Shown here in pieces: positions 46,901 to 52,798 of a stretch of DNA of 64,000 nt. The DNA is taken from assembly GCA_030159075.1 (NCBI GenBank), contig BROG01000531.1:319001-383000 (forward strand), given 5' to 3'. Position 1 is the first letter of the stretch, and every line of letters begins with the position of its first letter. Under the pieces are notes generated by a model. The model saw nothing but the letters and a program-made list of their open reading frames with translations, ran no database searches and had not been told where the DNA came from. The position numbers were made by a program, and so were the translations under genes. The stretch is from Atrina japonica (lineage: Eukaryota; Mollusca; Bivalvia; Pterioida; Pinnidae).

Positions 46901-49833
46901 CATCCTGTGTCAGCACGTTAAAGAACTCTCACTGTTCAATGGCTGTAAGTGCCGAGCACAGGCTAAAATTTGAAGCCCTTCACCAGCATTGGTGACGTCT
47001 CCATATGAGTGAAAGATTTTTGAGTGGGACGTTAAACAACAATGAACAAAGATAAAGTTAAAGAGTACATTTAGTGATATTCATGGATAAGACATGAACA
47101 AATCTGAATCTCTTTTATTTATCGAATTTCAAAGATTTACATACAAAACTGAACAAGAAACTTAAACAAGAGGCCCAAGAGGGCCTCAACTGCTCACCTG
47201 AGAACCATCTACAAATGTGAAAAGGAGACCAAGAAGAAAATGTACATGTAGGCTGATCTGGCCAAGAAACATAAATATTGCTCTTTTTTAAGAAATTCAT
47301 AGAAATTTCTAGAAATCAAATTTCAGCAAAAAATTTTTGCACAAAATTATTTCTTCAGAAAACTATATATGTCTTGGAAAAGTAAAAAACACTTTTTTAA
47401 TGCATCATTGTGAATGCAAGAACCTTGGGAGATAATTTCTTGAGGAAATCATGCAAAAATACCGTAATGAAAATGACAGTCTGAAGACCTCAAAAATGCG
47501 TCAAAAATTAAAATTCTGATTTTTAATGAAAAACAGACACTTGAATCATACATCCATGTAGATCACTCAGAAACAATTCTTTTTTTACAAAATTCACTGT
47601 AGTGGGGTCTTGGAAAAGATTTTTTTAAAGCAATCAAAAAGTACCTTTGGGACCTATTCTGACCCCCCGCTCTGGATCCACCCCTGGGCCAATCTGGCTG
47701 AAAACTACAAACTTGGTAAGGAACCTTGAGCACTTGCTTCCTGCAAAGTTTCGTCAAAATTTCTTCAGTAGTTTTGAAACAAAAGCTGAAAGTGATGGGA
47801 AAACTGCACACATTCTCACACCCCCCCTCAATCCCATTTTTTTTTTTTTTTTTTTTTCAGTCTTAAAAAATAAAAAATCCGTAAAAAATTCTAGAAATTA
47901 AATTTCTGTAAAATTCTTGCACAATATCATTTCTTCACCTAATAAAGAAGAATTACAAGTAAAACACAAATTAAATGAATGCATCAAAGTGAAGGCAATT
48001 GGGAGATATAATTGATGTAATCATTTTCAGACAAATGTTTTGTTTCATCCCATGCAAAAATTAATGAAAATGACAAAGTCTGAAAAAACCTCAAAAATGC
48101 TTCAAAAATTAATATTCTGATTTCTTGGTAAAGGATCTTGAGCATTTTTGCTTCCTGTCAATTTTTGTCAAAATCCCTTCAGTGGTTTCAGAGAAGTCAT
48201 TGAAATATGAATATTTTACAGAGGGATGACGGACGGGGAGTGATCACGATAGCTCACTTGAGCCTTCAGCTCAGGTGAAATCAAAAAATTTGTGAAGCCA
48301 TGCCTTATTGTATTTCAATAGCATTTTAGTATTCTTACTGTTAAACAGAGTTCCATTATATATTTGGACAAAATTGCATGAGTAAAATTTTGAAATTATT
48401 AAAAGAAAATCAACCAGTTTTGAAAAATTATTTTTTTGTGATACAATAGAAACTTCCAAAATTTTTTGGTAAGTATAATAGAGATATTTAATTTTTATAT
48501 TTGTATAAAACTGTTAAATTTTTATAATTACAAATTAGAAAATTACATCAAAATAAGCAATGAAATTTGGAAACATTATATGAAGCAGGATGTATAGTAA
48601 TAACAATAAATATCATAATATGAAGCATAGGGGCGAAACATCCCAGCGCGAAACCGTAATCAGGGCAAAACATCCGACACCATATGAAGGGATGGACTGC
48701 AATGAAGAAGGAGACAGAAAAATAAAAAATAAATAGTAAAATACCTTTTTCGTTCCGCACCAAAGGAAAATATACCTTGACCTTTTCAATTTTCAACCGT
48801 CAACCCAAATTTCATTCTGTATCTTTTTTATCCAGCACCAAAATAAATTTTCATTTAATTGACTGGGATTTTACTCAAGTCTGAGAATATTGTAAACAAA
48901 TTGGCCTGCTCAGCCAATCAGAATTCAGGATTTGCCACACTTGAGTAAAATTTCTAGACTTAAGTAATTCTTATTTTTTATGGTGCAGGGCACTGGAGAA
49001 ATTTACTGTCAATTATGCATAAAATGTTTAACACATTAAATCATTTTGATTAAAATGTCTGTATTTTATACAATGTCAGAATTATTTGTAAATAAGTATA
49101 CTTTGTTCAGAAAAAATAAAACTTGAGAAGAGTCTGAAATATTGTTTTGCCGATCCTACCTATTTCTAGACCCTATGACTGGAGAAATGTAACCGGATAT
49201 ACACATTACATTTTGACTGTATATGATCAGAATTATTTGTAAATAAGTATTTTTGGAAAATATTGTTTGCCGACCTACATACAATACGTTTTCGTGATTT
49301 TTTTTACATCATTTATCAGTTGCAGGGCATTTTTTCTCAAACCGAAGAAAATAAATATTGTTGTGGTAGATACTAAACACGAAATAACGCCTTAGCCGAC
49401 TACTGGTCCAAGCCGACCACTGGTCCTTGACCAGTACAGGCCAAATCGGGGTAGAACGTCGGCCTACGTTTTAGTGGGCAATAGTAATACGCAGAATAAG
49501 AAAGAGACTGACGACAGAATCCCCAAAGAAATTGAAGATCAAACTTAAAATCTTACCAACTGCCAATGACCGTCCATTTATTTTAGCTCCGGTCAGTTCG
49601 GAAAAATCAGTCCGAATTTTCGAATATTGTCTAATCGTGGGAACGACCTTTTCTAAACGATGAAACTGAAATTTCGGAACATTAATGTCGCGTTTAAGTG
49701 GTGCTTGACTGGTGCGACTTGTATAAATACATTTTGGTGTAAATACACTGAATGTACGCTTTGTTCTGAACAACGCCGCCAATTTTAAGAGGTTTGAACT
49801 CGCCAACAGCTTCTGCGAGTTAGGTGCTGTCAT
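14936..49833 (-). CDS. LACTB: Serine beta-lactamase-like protein LACTB, whole gene (9 exons)
   Basis: Nine exons (listed separately) join with consistent phases into 1845 nt, 614 aa. Order from the 5' end: 49557-49833, 40154-40317, 39317-39383, 37265-37455, 34786-34869, 27152-27269, 22183-22326, 17420-17585, 14936-15569. LACTB is a metazoan mitochondrial intermembrane-space protein related to bacterial penicillin-binding proteins. It is known to polymerise into filaments and to act as a serine protease affecting mitochondrial lipid metabolism. Visible here: a basic, hydroxylated N-terminus fitting a mitochondrial presequence, a short hydrophobic segment at the exon 1/2 join, the active-site SxxK (SISK, Ser192/Lys195), a Tyr354 region matching the second PBP motif, and the HTG third motif at residues 551-553. 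No frameshift or stop is seen, so the gene looks intact. Intron sizes are swollen by satellites, and a Polinton abuts its 5' end. Confidence 0.93.
16418..16992. repeat. Minisatellite in LACTB intron 8, unit about 37 bp
   Basis: About 15 copies built on AAGTAGGAAAGATAACTCTT and GCCAGTATTATGAG, with small indels. Confidence 0.9.
17105..17322 (-). mobile_element. SINE family B, near full length
   Basis: On the minus strand it starts with a tRNA-like head (GGGGCCTCTGTGGCCAAGTG, then GGTTAGAGCATCACAC) and continues to the GTTTGCCAGTTAAC body and the 3' segment ATATAACTGAAAAATTG. Confidence 0.7.
17420..17585 (-). CDS. LACTB: LACTB exon 8
   Basis: Encodes FLYTTHGWTLISAVLEGA through EPIIYNRGR. Tyr354 falls in the position of the second active-site motif of PBP/beta-lactamase folds. 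Acceptor TTTTAG and donor GTAACT are clear, and the phase runs from 1 to 2. Confidence 0.93.
17868..18025. repeat. Two-copy tandem duplication, unit about 77 bp
   Basis: Two near-identical units starting TGGCTCATATGATATCCAAG and ending CAGAACAGAGGTGATG. High identity suggests a recent duplication. Confidence 0.85.
18217..18500 (-). mobile_element. SINE family A, near full length
   Basis: Reverse-complement copy: tail GTTGTTTAACGTCCCACTC on the left, CATATGGAGACGTC, then the tRNA-like head ending near 18500. Confidence 0.75.
19322..20225 (+). pseudogene. Tc1/mariner-type transposase, decayed
   Basis: Translated fragments in several frames match the molluscan Tc1-like pattern: RLRAIGMLEAGMSESNVARQF (N-terminal helix-turn-helix), YPRRPAIRPVLLWC, GGSIMVWGGITTHGRTPL (near 19804), FLQQDKSRPNV, VNVLSWPAMSPDLSSIEHVW and a C-terminal remnant. 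Order and spacing fit a full-length transposase of about 330 aa. Many frameshifts and stops are present, and the first acidic block (TDESRF in relatives) is not readable, so the copy is dead. It lies in LACTB intron 7. Short degraded sequences near 19270 and 20260 may be remains of terminal inverted repeats. Confidence 0.8.
20400..20690 (+). mobile_element. SINE family A, full length
   Basis: Best copy of the family. Head: GGAGCCAACCTGGCTAAGTT with A box TGGCTAAGTTGGTAGAGCAC and B box GTTCGAGTCC, as in a tRNA-derived RNA polymerase III promoter. Body: CTTCACTGCTCAATGACCGC and TTTGGTGACGTCTCCATATG. Tail: GGGACGTTCAACAACAATAA then CAAACAAAC. Length about 290 bp. Confidence 0.85.
21068..21540. 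repeat. Satellite in LACTB intron 7, unit about 83 bp
   Basis: About six copies containing GCCGGAGTCCTGGGTACTGT and AATGCACAGGTATGAAATAA, some internally shortened. Single diverged units occur at about 10190-10260 and 46020-46105. Confidence 0.9.
22183..22326 (-). CDS. LACTB: LACTB exon 7
   Basis: Encodes a Lys/Glu/Ser-rich linker then SLKLFKDDPLVNKP, a block conserved in LACTB. Acceptor TTTCAG precedes ATAATAG; donor GTAAGT follows CCAA. Phase is 1 in and 1 out. Confidence 0.9.
22465..22590. mobile_element. Partial MITE-like fragment
   Basis: Starts ACAGTGAAACTTGTATATAG and keeps the CTTTATAGGGAGGTGG motif of the 183-bp MITEs at 41377 and 44762. The right end is lost. Confidence 0.4.
22600..23583. 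repeat. Satellite in LACTB intron 6, unit about 32 bp
   Basis: About 30 copies of a unit built on TCAATATTATTGACATCATA and ACATTCTAGAAG or ACATTCTACTAG. A near-palindrome (GTCAATATTATTGAC) sits in each unit. Confidence 0.95.
23842..25605. repeat. Satellite in LACTB intron 6, unit 40 bp
   Basis: About 44 copies of a 40-bp unit (ACTGATACCTGAGCCACACA followed by AACTGTGACTTTTGATACAG). Forty is not a multiple of three and the unit has no stop on the minus strand in any frame, so long overlapping minus-strand frames of up to 409 codons arise. They are artefacts. Confidence 0.97.
25776..25930 (+). mobile_element. Interspersed repeat, family 2, 5' fragment
   Basis: Shares AAGAGGGCCTCAATCGCTCA, CCATCTACAAATGTGG and TGTAGGCTGATCTGGCCAAG with the copy at 47165. 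Confidence 0.6.
25930..26100 (-). mobile_element. SINE family B copy
   Basis: Carries GCAAACTTTCTCACAAAAAT and, at its right edge, the tRNA-like head (GTGACTGAGTGGTTAGAGC on the minus strand). The 3' tail is missing. Confidence 0.65.
27152..27269 (-). CDS. LACTB: LACTB exon 6 (low-complexity linker)
   Basis: Encodes VTEETKQGNQGTNKESSTS and a Lys/Asn/Gln-rich continuation. Known LACTB proteins carry a charged, variable linker at this point, so low complexity is expected. Acceptor TTGTAG and donor GTATGC are present, and the phase runs from 0 to 1, matching both neighbours. This is the least conserved exon and the call rests mainly on position and phase. Confidence 0.75.
27921..28692. repeat. 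Satellite in LACTB intron 5, unit 31 bp, two subfamilies
   Basis: About 24 copies. The left half uses GTGTGACAAGGACCATTACC; the right half uses GTATGACAAGGACCGTTACC. The switch near 28310 is fairly sharp, suggesting two rounds of local amplification. Confidence 0.95.
28692..30275. other. Intronic DNA without a coding exon
   Basis: Holds a dispersed repeat at about 28951-29245: its left edge is GTTTGTGAAACACAAATGCC, it contains (GACA)n, and its right edge has the GC-rich palindrome CCCCCGGGGG. The rest is AT-rich LACTB intron 5. Confidence 0.5.
30277..34768. repeat. 4.5-kb satellite in LACTB intron 5, unit 27 bp with higher-order structure
   Basis: About 165 copies of a 27-bp unit (ACAGTAATTACAACACCTGA then TCTGTGT). 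Because 27 is a multiple of three, open frames run for over 200 codons on both strands and give nonapeptide ladders; these are not genes. Distinctive variant blocks (for example CCCAATCTTTGCACAG) recur near 30900, 31550, 32115, 32385, 32820, 33390 and 33660, so blocks of many units were duplicated as higher-order repeats. The array stops about 17 bp before the splice donor of LACTB exon 5. Confidence 0.97.
34786..34869 (-). CDS. LACTB: LACTB exon 5
   Basis: Twenty-eight codons, VTITTRQLVSQLSGIRHYSK and a basic tail. The LVSxLSGIRHY block is highly conserved in LACTB. Acceptor TTACAG and donor GTACTT frame it, phase 0 on both sides. Confidence 0.95.
35109..36020. mobile_element. Non-autonomous hAT-like element
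   Basis: Left end TAGGGCTGCAATGATACACT; right end, read inverted, TAGCAGTGCAACAATATACC. Flanking 8-mers CATAATTC and CAAAATTT agree at six of eight positions, fitting an aged 8-bp target duplication. No transposase frame inside. Confidence 0.5.
36020..37264. other. LACTB intron 4 sequence, no gene
   Basis: Three short imperfect repeats of about 55-60 bp lie at 36735-36900 (TTGGCAGTGGCAGA with ATATTGACGTGTTTGG). No exon is seen. Confidence 0.45.
37265..37455 (-). CDS. LACTB: LACTB exon 4 (active-site SxxK exon)
   Basis: Encodes GLGYADLENRVKC through FRIASISKPITMAAVAK and PVQFYVPEFPDKTFNGEK. The SISK tetrad (Ser192, Lys195 of the assembled protein) is the catalytic nucleophile/base pair of the PBP-beta-lactamase family. 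Acceptor CTACAG and donor GTTGGT are present, phase 1 to 0. Confidence 0.96.
37545..37800 (+). mobile_element. SINE family B, full length
   Basis: Best copy of this family. Head GTCGAGTGGCTAGAGCATTG (A box) and GGTTCAAGCCCC (B box), body AGGTTTGCCAGTTTACTTCC, and 3' part AACTGAAAAATTGTTCAGTT. tRNA-derived. Confidence 0.8.
37800..39316. other. LACTB intron 3 sequence, no gene
   Basis: AT-rich. A possible 5'-truncated SINE B lies at about 38735-38830 (TGCCAGTTTACTTGCC). An inverted pair around 38390-38490 (GAAATTGGTACAGGGTCATT versus its complement) suggests a small hairpin-forming repeat. Confidence 0.4.
39317..39383 (-). CDS. LACTB: LACTB exon 3
   Basis: Sixty-seven bases encoding DECGSPGLVIGVSIDGKPVW and the start of SEG, matching the GxPGxVVGVSVDGKxVWSEG block of LACTB. 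Acceptor TTGTAG and donor GTAAGA are present, phase 0 to 1. Confidence 0.95.
39755..39878. repeat. Two-copy tandem duplication, unit about 50 bp
   Basis: The stretch TTTTCATAACCTTTGATAAG through GATATATGACAGTTTAC occurs twice in a row with one or two differences. Confidence 0.8.
40154..40317 (-). CDS. LACTB: LACTB exon 2
   Basis: Encodes MLLLGVSGTLWYQYGYCDDA, then SLTLEDAIAQANDLVQRIK. The hydrophobic start probably forms a short membrane or sorting segment after the presequence. Acceptor CTACAG precedes GAATGCTG; donor is GTATGT; phase 1 to 0. Confidence 0.9.
40318..40690. repeat. Degenerate array copying the LACTB exon 2 acceptor, unit about 50-68 bp
   Basis: Six or seven units, each with the motif GCATTCCTGTAGTAAATA on the plus strand, i.e. 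an AG acceptor followed by an exon 2-like start on the minus strand. Units vary in length. They lie directly upstream of the real exon 2. Confidence 0.75.
41377..41559. mobile_element. MITE, 183 bp, copy 1
   Basis: Ends TACAGTAAAACCTG and CAGGTTTTACTGTA form perfect terminal inverted repeats including the TA target. A second copy in the opposite orientation is at 44762-44944. No coding capacity. The TA target suggests mobilisation by a Tc1/mariner-class transposase. Confidence 0.85.
41986..42989. mobile_element. About 1.0-kb non-autonomous TIR element
   Basis: Left end TACAGTGAAGTCGCTTTACA; right end read inverted TACAGTGAACCCTCTTTACA, both followed by ACAAC. TA at both tips fits a Tc1/mariner-type target. 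The interior holds diverged repeats of the end sequence (CAACGGAAAATTCAGTATCC near 42018 and 42090) and a poly(A) patch at 42458, but no transposase. Confidence 0.7.
43135..43822 (+). mobile_element. Interspersed repeat, family 1, short copy
   Basis: Has the left end AGCCCAATGGACCTTAACAG, the internal CTTGACCTTTGACCCAATGA, and the right hairpin ending GCTTTTGGCTCAGGTGACCT. It lacks the internal tandem units of the 1.66-kb copy. Confidence 0.65.
44430..44655 (+). mobile_element. SINE family B copy, degraded head
   Basis: Shares GGTCAGCACAG, GAAAGTTTGCCAGTTTGC, CCCTCCTCCTCCATTAAAA and the 3' CATAAAACACTATTCAAAAT with the copy at 37545. Confidence 0.7.
44762..44944. mobile_element. MITE, 183 bp, copy 2 (inverted relative to copy 1)
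   Basis: Same length and terminal inverted repeats as 41377-41559; the interior aligns in reverse complement with scattered substitutions. Confidence 0.85.
44945..46343. other. LACTB intron 1 sequence with short repeats
   Basis: A block at 45690-46020 alternates variants of GAAGTCAACTGGTACCCAAG and GGGTACGAGTTGACTT (both strands of one motif). About three copies of a 30-bp unit (ATATATGTTAAATGTTCATA) lie at 46245-46335. One diverged 83-bp satellite unit is at 46020-46105. No exon is seen. Confidence 0.5.
46344..46797. mobile_element. Non-autonomous TIR element about 450 bp
   Basis: The left end contains CAATTCTTGTTATAACGGC; the right end, inverted, reads TACAGTCAACTCTTGTTATA. Subterminal GCCATTATAACAAG is repeated internally. 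No transposase. The left tip is eroded. Confidence 0.55.
46905..47050 (+). mobile_element. SINE family A, 5'-truncated
   Basis: Carries GTTCAATGGCTGTAAGTGCC, GGTGACGTCTCCATATGAGT and the GTTAAACAACAATGAAC tail. Confidence 0.7.
47165..48290 (+). mobile_element. Interspersed repeat, family 2, with 3' hairpin
   Basis: Left end AAGAGGCCCAAGAGGGCCTC; right end CTCACTTGAGCCTTCAGCTC then AGGTGAAATC, a hairpin like that of family 1. No coding frame is supported. Confidence 0.55.
48290..49556. other. LACTB intron 1, proximal part
   Basis: AT-rich intron. Two related segments with GTATTTTATACAATGTCAGA and AATTATTTGTAAATAAGTAT (about 49060 and 49220) suggest a small duplication. No other gene. Confidence 0.45.
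49557..49833 (-). CDS. LACTB: LACTB exon 1 (start, mitochondrial presequence)
   Basis: ATG at 49833; donor GTAAGA after GCAGTTG, phase 1. The first 45-50 residues are rich in Lys, Arg, Ser, Thr and Leu with almost no acidic residues (SNLLKLAALFRTKRTF), as expected of a mitochondrial targeting presequence. A short out-of-frame upstream ATG (49870) opens a 16-codon frame that overlaps this start. The 5' flank reaches the Polinton target site only 46 bp upstream. Confidence 0.85.
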
Positions 49834-49878
49834 CTTTAAAACGCAGACGTTGGCCGATCCCGATATACATCAACTTCG

Positions 49879-49883
49879 ACAGT
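49879..49883 (+). repeat. Left target-site duplication ACAGT
   Basis: ACAGT immediately precedes the left terminal repeat and recurs immediately after the right one (63296-63300). Polintons usually make 6-bp duplications; here only five bases match. Confidence 0.75.
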
Positions 49884-50137
49884 AGTAGTTATGTACCACA
49901 CTTCAACCCCCCTTTTTTTCCGAGAACAGGACGACGTGTCCATTTCCAGGAATTTAGGAGTCACGTGATCACACACACACACAGGTAAATGTCGTTATAT
50001 ATAGACGATGATATATAACGTGTTTATTGGATGACACGCGACACGGACGATTTCAATTTTATCTGTTCCTAGAGATGATACGCTCCCGTGATCACTCGGG
50101 TAAATGCCGCCGTACAGGTGTCTCAATCGTATAGTGT
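49884..50137 (+). repeat. Left terminal inverted repeat of the Polinton (about 254 bp)
   Basis: Matches 63066-63295 in reverse complement with only a handful of differences, plus about 24 extra bases around 50079-50112 (GATCACTCGGGTAAATGCCG region) that the right copy lacks. It includes a (CA)n patch and TATA-rich DNA. Confidence 0.95.
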
Positions 50138-50149
50138 GAAAAAATTGAA

Positions 50150-50755
50150 ATGTCATTAAGATGTTTTAGTCAATTCATTGAAGCCATGGATACAACAAGA
50201 CAGATAAGACGTAGTATTTTAAAGAAGAAAATAAGTCACGACATCACAGAAGGTGTTAAACCTAGGTGGGACATGGATGACTCACAATTCGTAATAGACA
50301 ATGTAGTAGGGATATACTTTGTTGAAGCCCTAGACGAATTAGACGAGAAGGAACTCGAGGAGGAACTAGTCCTATATGACGAGGAGGAACGATCCTATTT
50401 AAAAACGGAGATAGCCTTGGATAAAGAGATCTGGTGGCGCAAAAAAGTGTGGTTTGATTACAACAACCTTACCAGGAGATACGAGACGTGGGATCCCGAG
50501 GTGAACTGGGGTAACAAAAAAGGTTGGTTTAAGTACAACTGTTATTACGTGAGAGACGAGCCGTGGGACCCGGCGGTGGACTGGTATAACAAATCTTTTT
50601 GGGTTGATTACAACCGACTTACCGGGAGTTACGTGCCGTGGGATCCCGCGGCGGACTGGGTTGGTAAAACATATTGGGTTTCGTACAATCGCCGTACCGG
50701 GAGAGACGAACCGTGGGATCCCGCGGTGGACTGGCGTAATAGGGATGTAAACTAA
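50150..50755 (+). CDS. Unrecognised protein with four 25-residue W/YN/PWDP repeats
   Basis: An intact frame of 201 aa, 13 bp inside the left terminal repeat. The N-terminal half is charged and probably helical (an acidic ELDEKELEEELVLYDEEE segment near residues 60-80). The C-terminal half (about residues 97-198) is four tandem units of about 25 residues following the pattern W-x-x-YN-x-x-TG-x-x-x-PWDPAxDW. An alternative start is the ATG at 50186. I do not recognise the family. The repeated aromatic/Pro pattern recalls short protein-binding modules such as WW- or OCRE-type repeats only at pattern level. It is one of the few Polinton genes with no visible break. Convergent with the ATPase gene, 71 bp between stops. 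Confidence 0.7.
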   Translation: MSLRCFSQFIEAMDTTRQIRRSILKKKISHDITEGVKPRWDMDDSQFVIDNVVGIYFVEALDELDEKELEEELVLYDEEERSYLKTEIALDKEIWWRKKVWFDYNNLTRRYETWDPEVNWGNKKGWFKYNCYYVRDEPWDPAVDWYNKSFWVDYNRLTGSYVPWDPAADWVGKTYWVSYNRRTGRDEPWDPAVDWRNRDVN

Positions 50756-50826
50756 TTTACAAAAAATATAAAAAACTGCATGGTTATAAAAAATACTAAA
50801 AATTTATATTTTACACAAAATATAAA

Positions 50827-51443
50827 TTATTCTATAAACTTGTAATCCGTTCGCTGTTCCGTCTGCAAGATCAGCTTGGAATGCTTGCGTTGCGACAGTT
50901 CGTGTTTGAGACGTTTTCTATCCTCTTCCGGGACGACGTCGTTCTCGTCCAGACATTCGTTGTAGCTGAACTTGTCCTTGGTGAAGAAGAGGGCTACCCA
51001 CTTGATCTGCGTGCGAAAGTCTTTAGACGTTGCGTCAATATCCACACGGACTGGTTGGCGTGTCTCCCCGAAAACGCCAGCATGGACAGAGCGTCCGCCT
51101 TCTTCTTGATCTGCTTCGTGGCCGAACAGTCGTCGATGATGTACAGCGTGGGCGTACTCTTGTATCTATCGTAAAAGTGTCGCAGCGTGTCCTGCAATAA
51201 CTCGTCTCCATTTTTAGACACCGGATTGACGATGACGACTCGTTTGTCTTTCGGATGTTTGACGTCGTCGCCTATCCACTTTCTCGATTTGTACGCCTTG
51301 TTGAAGTCTATCGAGGGACATAGGATCACTATGTGGTCGAAGACGTCTTTGTATTCGCGTTCCAGCAGATCGAGGACGAATTCCGTCTTCCCGCAACCGG
51401 TGGCACCCACGATCATCGCGGCGTGTGGTTGTTGCATGAACAT
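50827..51443 (-). pseudogene. Genome-packaging ATPase (FtsK/HerA superfamily), frameshifted
   Basis: About 205 residues in two frames. The first frame (51443 downwards) has Walker A GATGCGKT (residues 13-20), Walker B LYIIDD (100-105) and a TQ sensor (137-138). The frame shifts near 51030-51040, and the expected C-terminal part continues in the other frame to the stop at 50827. This family pumps the genome into preformed capsids in Polintons, adintoviruses and large DNA viruses. It lies just downstream of, and co-directional with, the major capsid gene (26 bp gap), the usual morphogenesis pair. The P-loop is intact, but the frameshift removes the C-terminus unless it is a sequencing error. 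Confidence 0.9.
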
Positions 51444-51469
51444 TTTTTCTTATAGGATTTTAATTTTTC

Positions 51470-52757
51470 TTAAGAGATGACGCTCGCGAAACGACCGTCC
51501 GACATGTTGATCTGACCGTCCTTGACGACGAAGATGTAAACGTCTACGGGATCGGTGTCGGTTTCGGGTGTTTTCTGGATGCGGACGGAAACGCCTTCGC
51601 TGATGTTTTGTAGCTTGCGACCCGTGCCGTGGAGGTGGTTTTCGGGTGTTGTCCGCAAGTCCAACCAGAGTGCGTAATGATCTTTGAGATATTTTCCCAG
51701 AGTCACGTTGCTCAGGTCGAGTTCCTTGACGATCGTTTCCGTGACGGTTTCGCGATTCAGGGAGAAAAACTTTTTAATCTCGTCAAAGTGGTGATGCGGT
51801 CTCATGCCAGCCGAGAACAGTTGGTTCGGTTGCCCCTCGATGGTCGTTTCCACTTTGGTGATTCTCGGATTATAAAATTTTTCAGGATCGTTGACAGAAA
51901 TGTCTTTGAAGAGAAACAGAATGCCCGAGAGAGACTTCGCGGGGATGTTGATCTGATAATTGAGGATGCCGTCCGATTTACTCATCGTCGTTTTGCGATA
52001 TCGCAATATTTGGTTGAAGTAATAGGCGTGTTTTCCCGCGTACCTCTGTCTGATGCTGCGAGCGAGATGCTCGTCGGTGATTTTCTCGAACTCCAACGCG
52101 ATGTTGGTCGACTTATAACTTATCGCTTTATCGGCATCGCTGGGATCCGTCAAGACGACGTGTATGGCATCGTTAAACGTCAGCATGTATTCCAAACGAT
52201 CTTGTAAACCCGCTTGATAAAAGGGTTTGCTCGTCTCCAAGATTTTGAAGTCCAAGGGAATGCAAAAACGATTCCCGAACGTCGCAACAATTTCGTAGTC
52301 TTCGTTGGTGTCGCGGGGTATTTTATAGCTGGTTGGTTTTGCTCTTATTATATTGAGATCGTTAGTCTGTATCCCCTGATAGGCCATGTTACCTCGTTCC
52401 ACTTTCCAAAGATCGTTATAGACGAAGAATTTATCTGCATCGTGTATGGTCTGAACGGTGTTTCCCGAGATCTTCACCTCGATTTTCTTGACGATGTTGC
52501 GTCCCAGATTATTATAAACACCCGTTTTGGTGAGATCGCCACCTTCCACGGCGACTTCCATGTCGAAGCATAGTCTTGTGCTTCTGGGGAACGATGACGT
52601 CGTTCTCGCTCAGATTGGGAAAACGAACCGTCAACGTTTGGTTTTCTTCGATGCTTGAAGGATTGTGGGACACGGTCACCGTTTGGCGTATACCCTTCAC
52701 GCCGAAGGCAGTGCGCAATTTCGTATCGGGATTGAGAATGTGCCCGTAATTCATCAT
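51470..52757 (-). pseudogene. Major capsid protein (double jelly-roll), frameshifted
   Basis: About 429 residues. The N-terminal 55-60 residues (from ATG 52757) are in one frame and the rest, down to the stop at 51470, in another; the shift lies near 52575-52600. The long second frame has features seen in Polinton capsid proteins: an early KTGVYNNLGRNIVKKIEVKI block, the YYFNQILRYRK block, and a C-terminal VYIFVVKDGQ strand, with overall beta-rich composition. Its position next to the packaging ATPase supports the call. It would form the pseudo-hexagonal capsomers of a virion. The alternative, an unrelated structural protein, is unlikely. Assignment is by pattern and context, not by an alignment I could run. 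Confidence 0.82.
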
Positions 52758-52798
52758 CTTTTTTTTATTACGTAATAAAAAATTTAAAGCGTTTTAAA
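52758..52798. promoter_or_regulatory. Divergent promoter with a 22-bp perfect palindrome
   Basis: Only 41 bp separate the start codons of the capsid gene (minus) and the coiled-coil gene (plus). The perfect palindrome at 52761-52782 is centred on TACGTA (T-run, ATTACGTAAT, A-run). It would present the same site to both directions, so shared control is likely. Confidence 0.55.

Noticed and set aside
49878..49883. Six-base Polinton target duplication
   Set aside because: Left GACAGT and right ACAGTG do not agree as six-mers in the same register; only ACAGT matches directly next to both ends.
51629..52207. 192-codon plus-strand frame opposite the capsid gene, and similar frames opposite the ATPase and polymerase
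   Set aside because: Shadow frames in GC-rich coding DNA; the minus-strand product matches recognisable family patterns.
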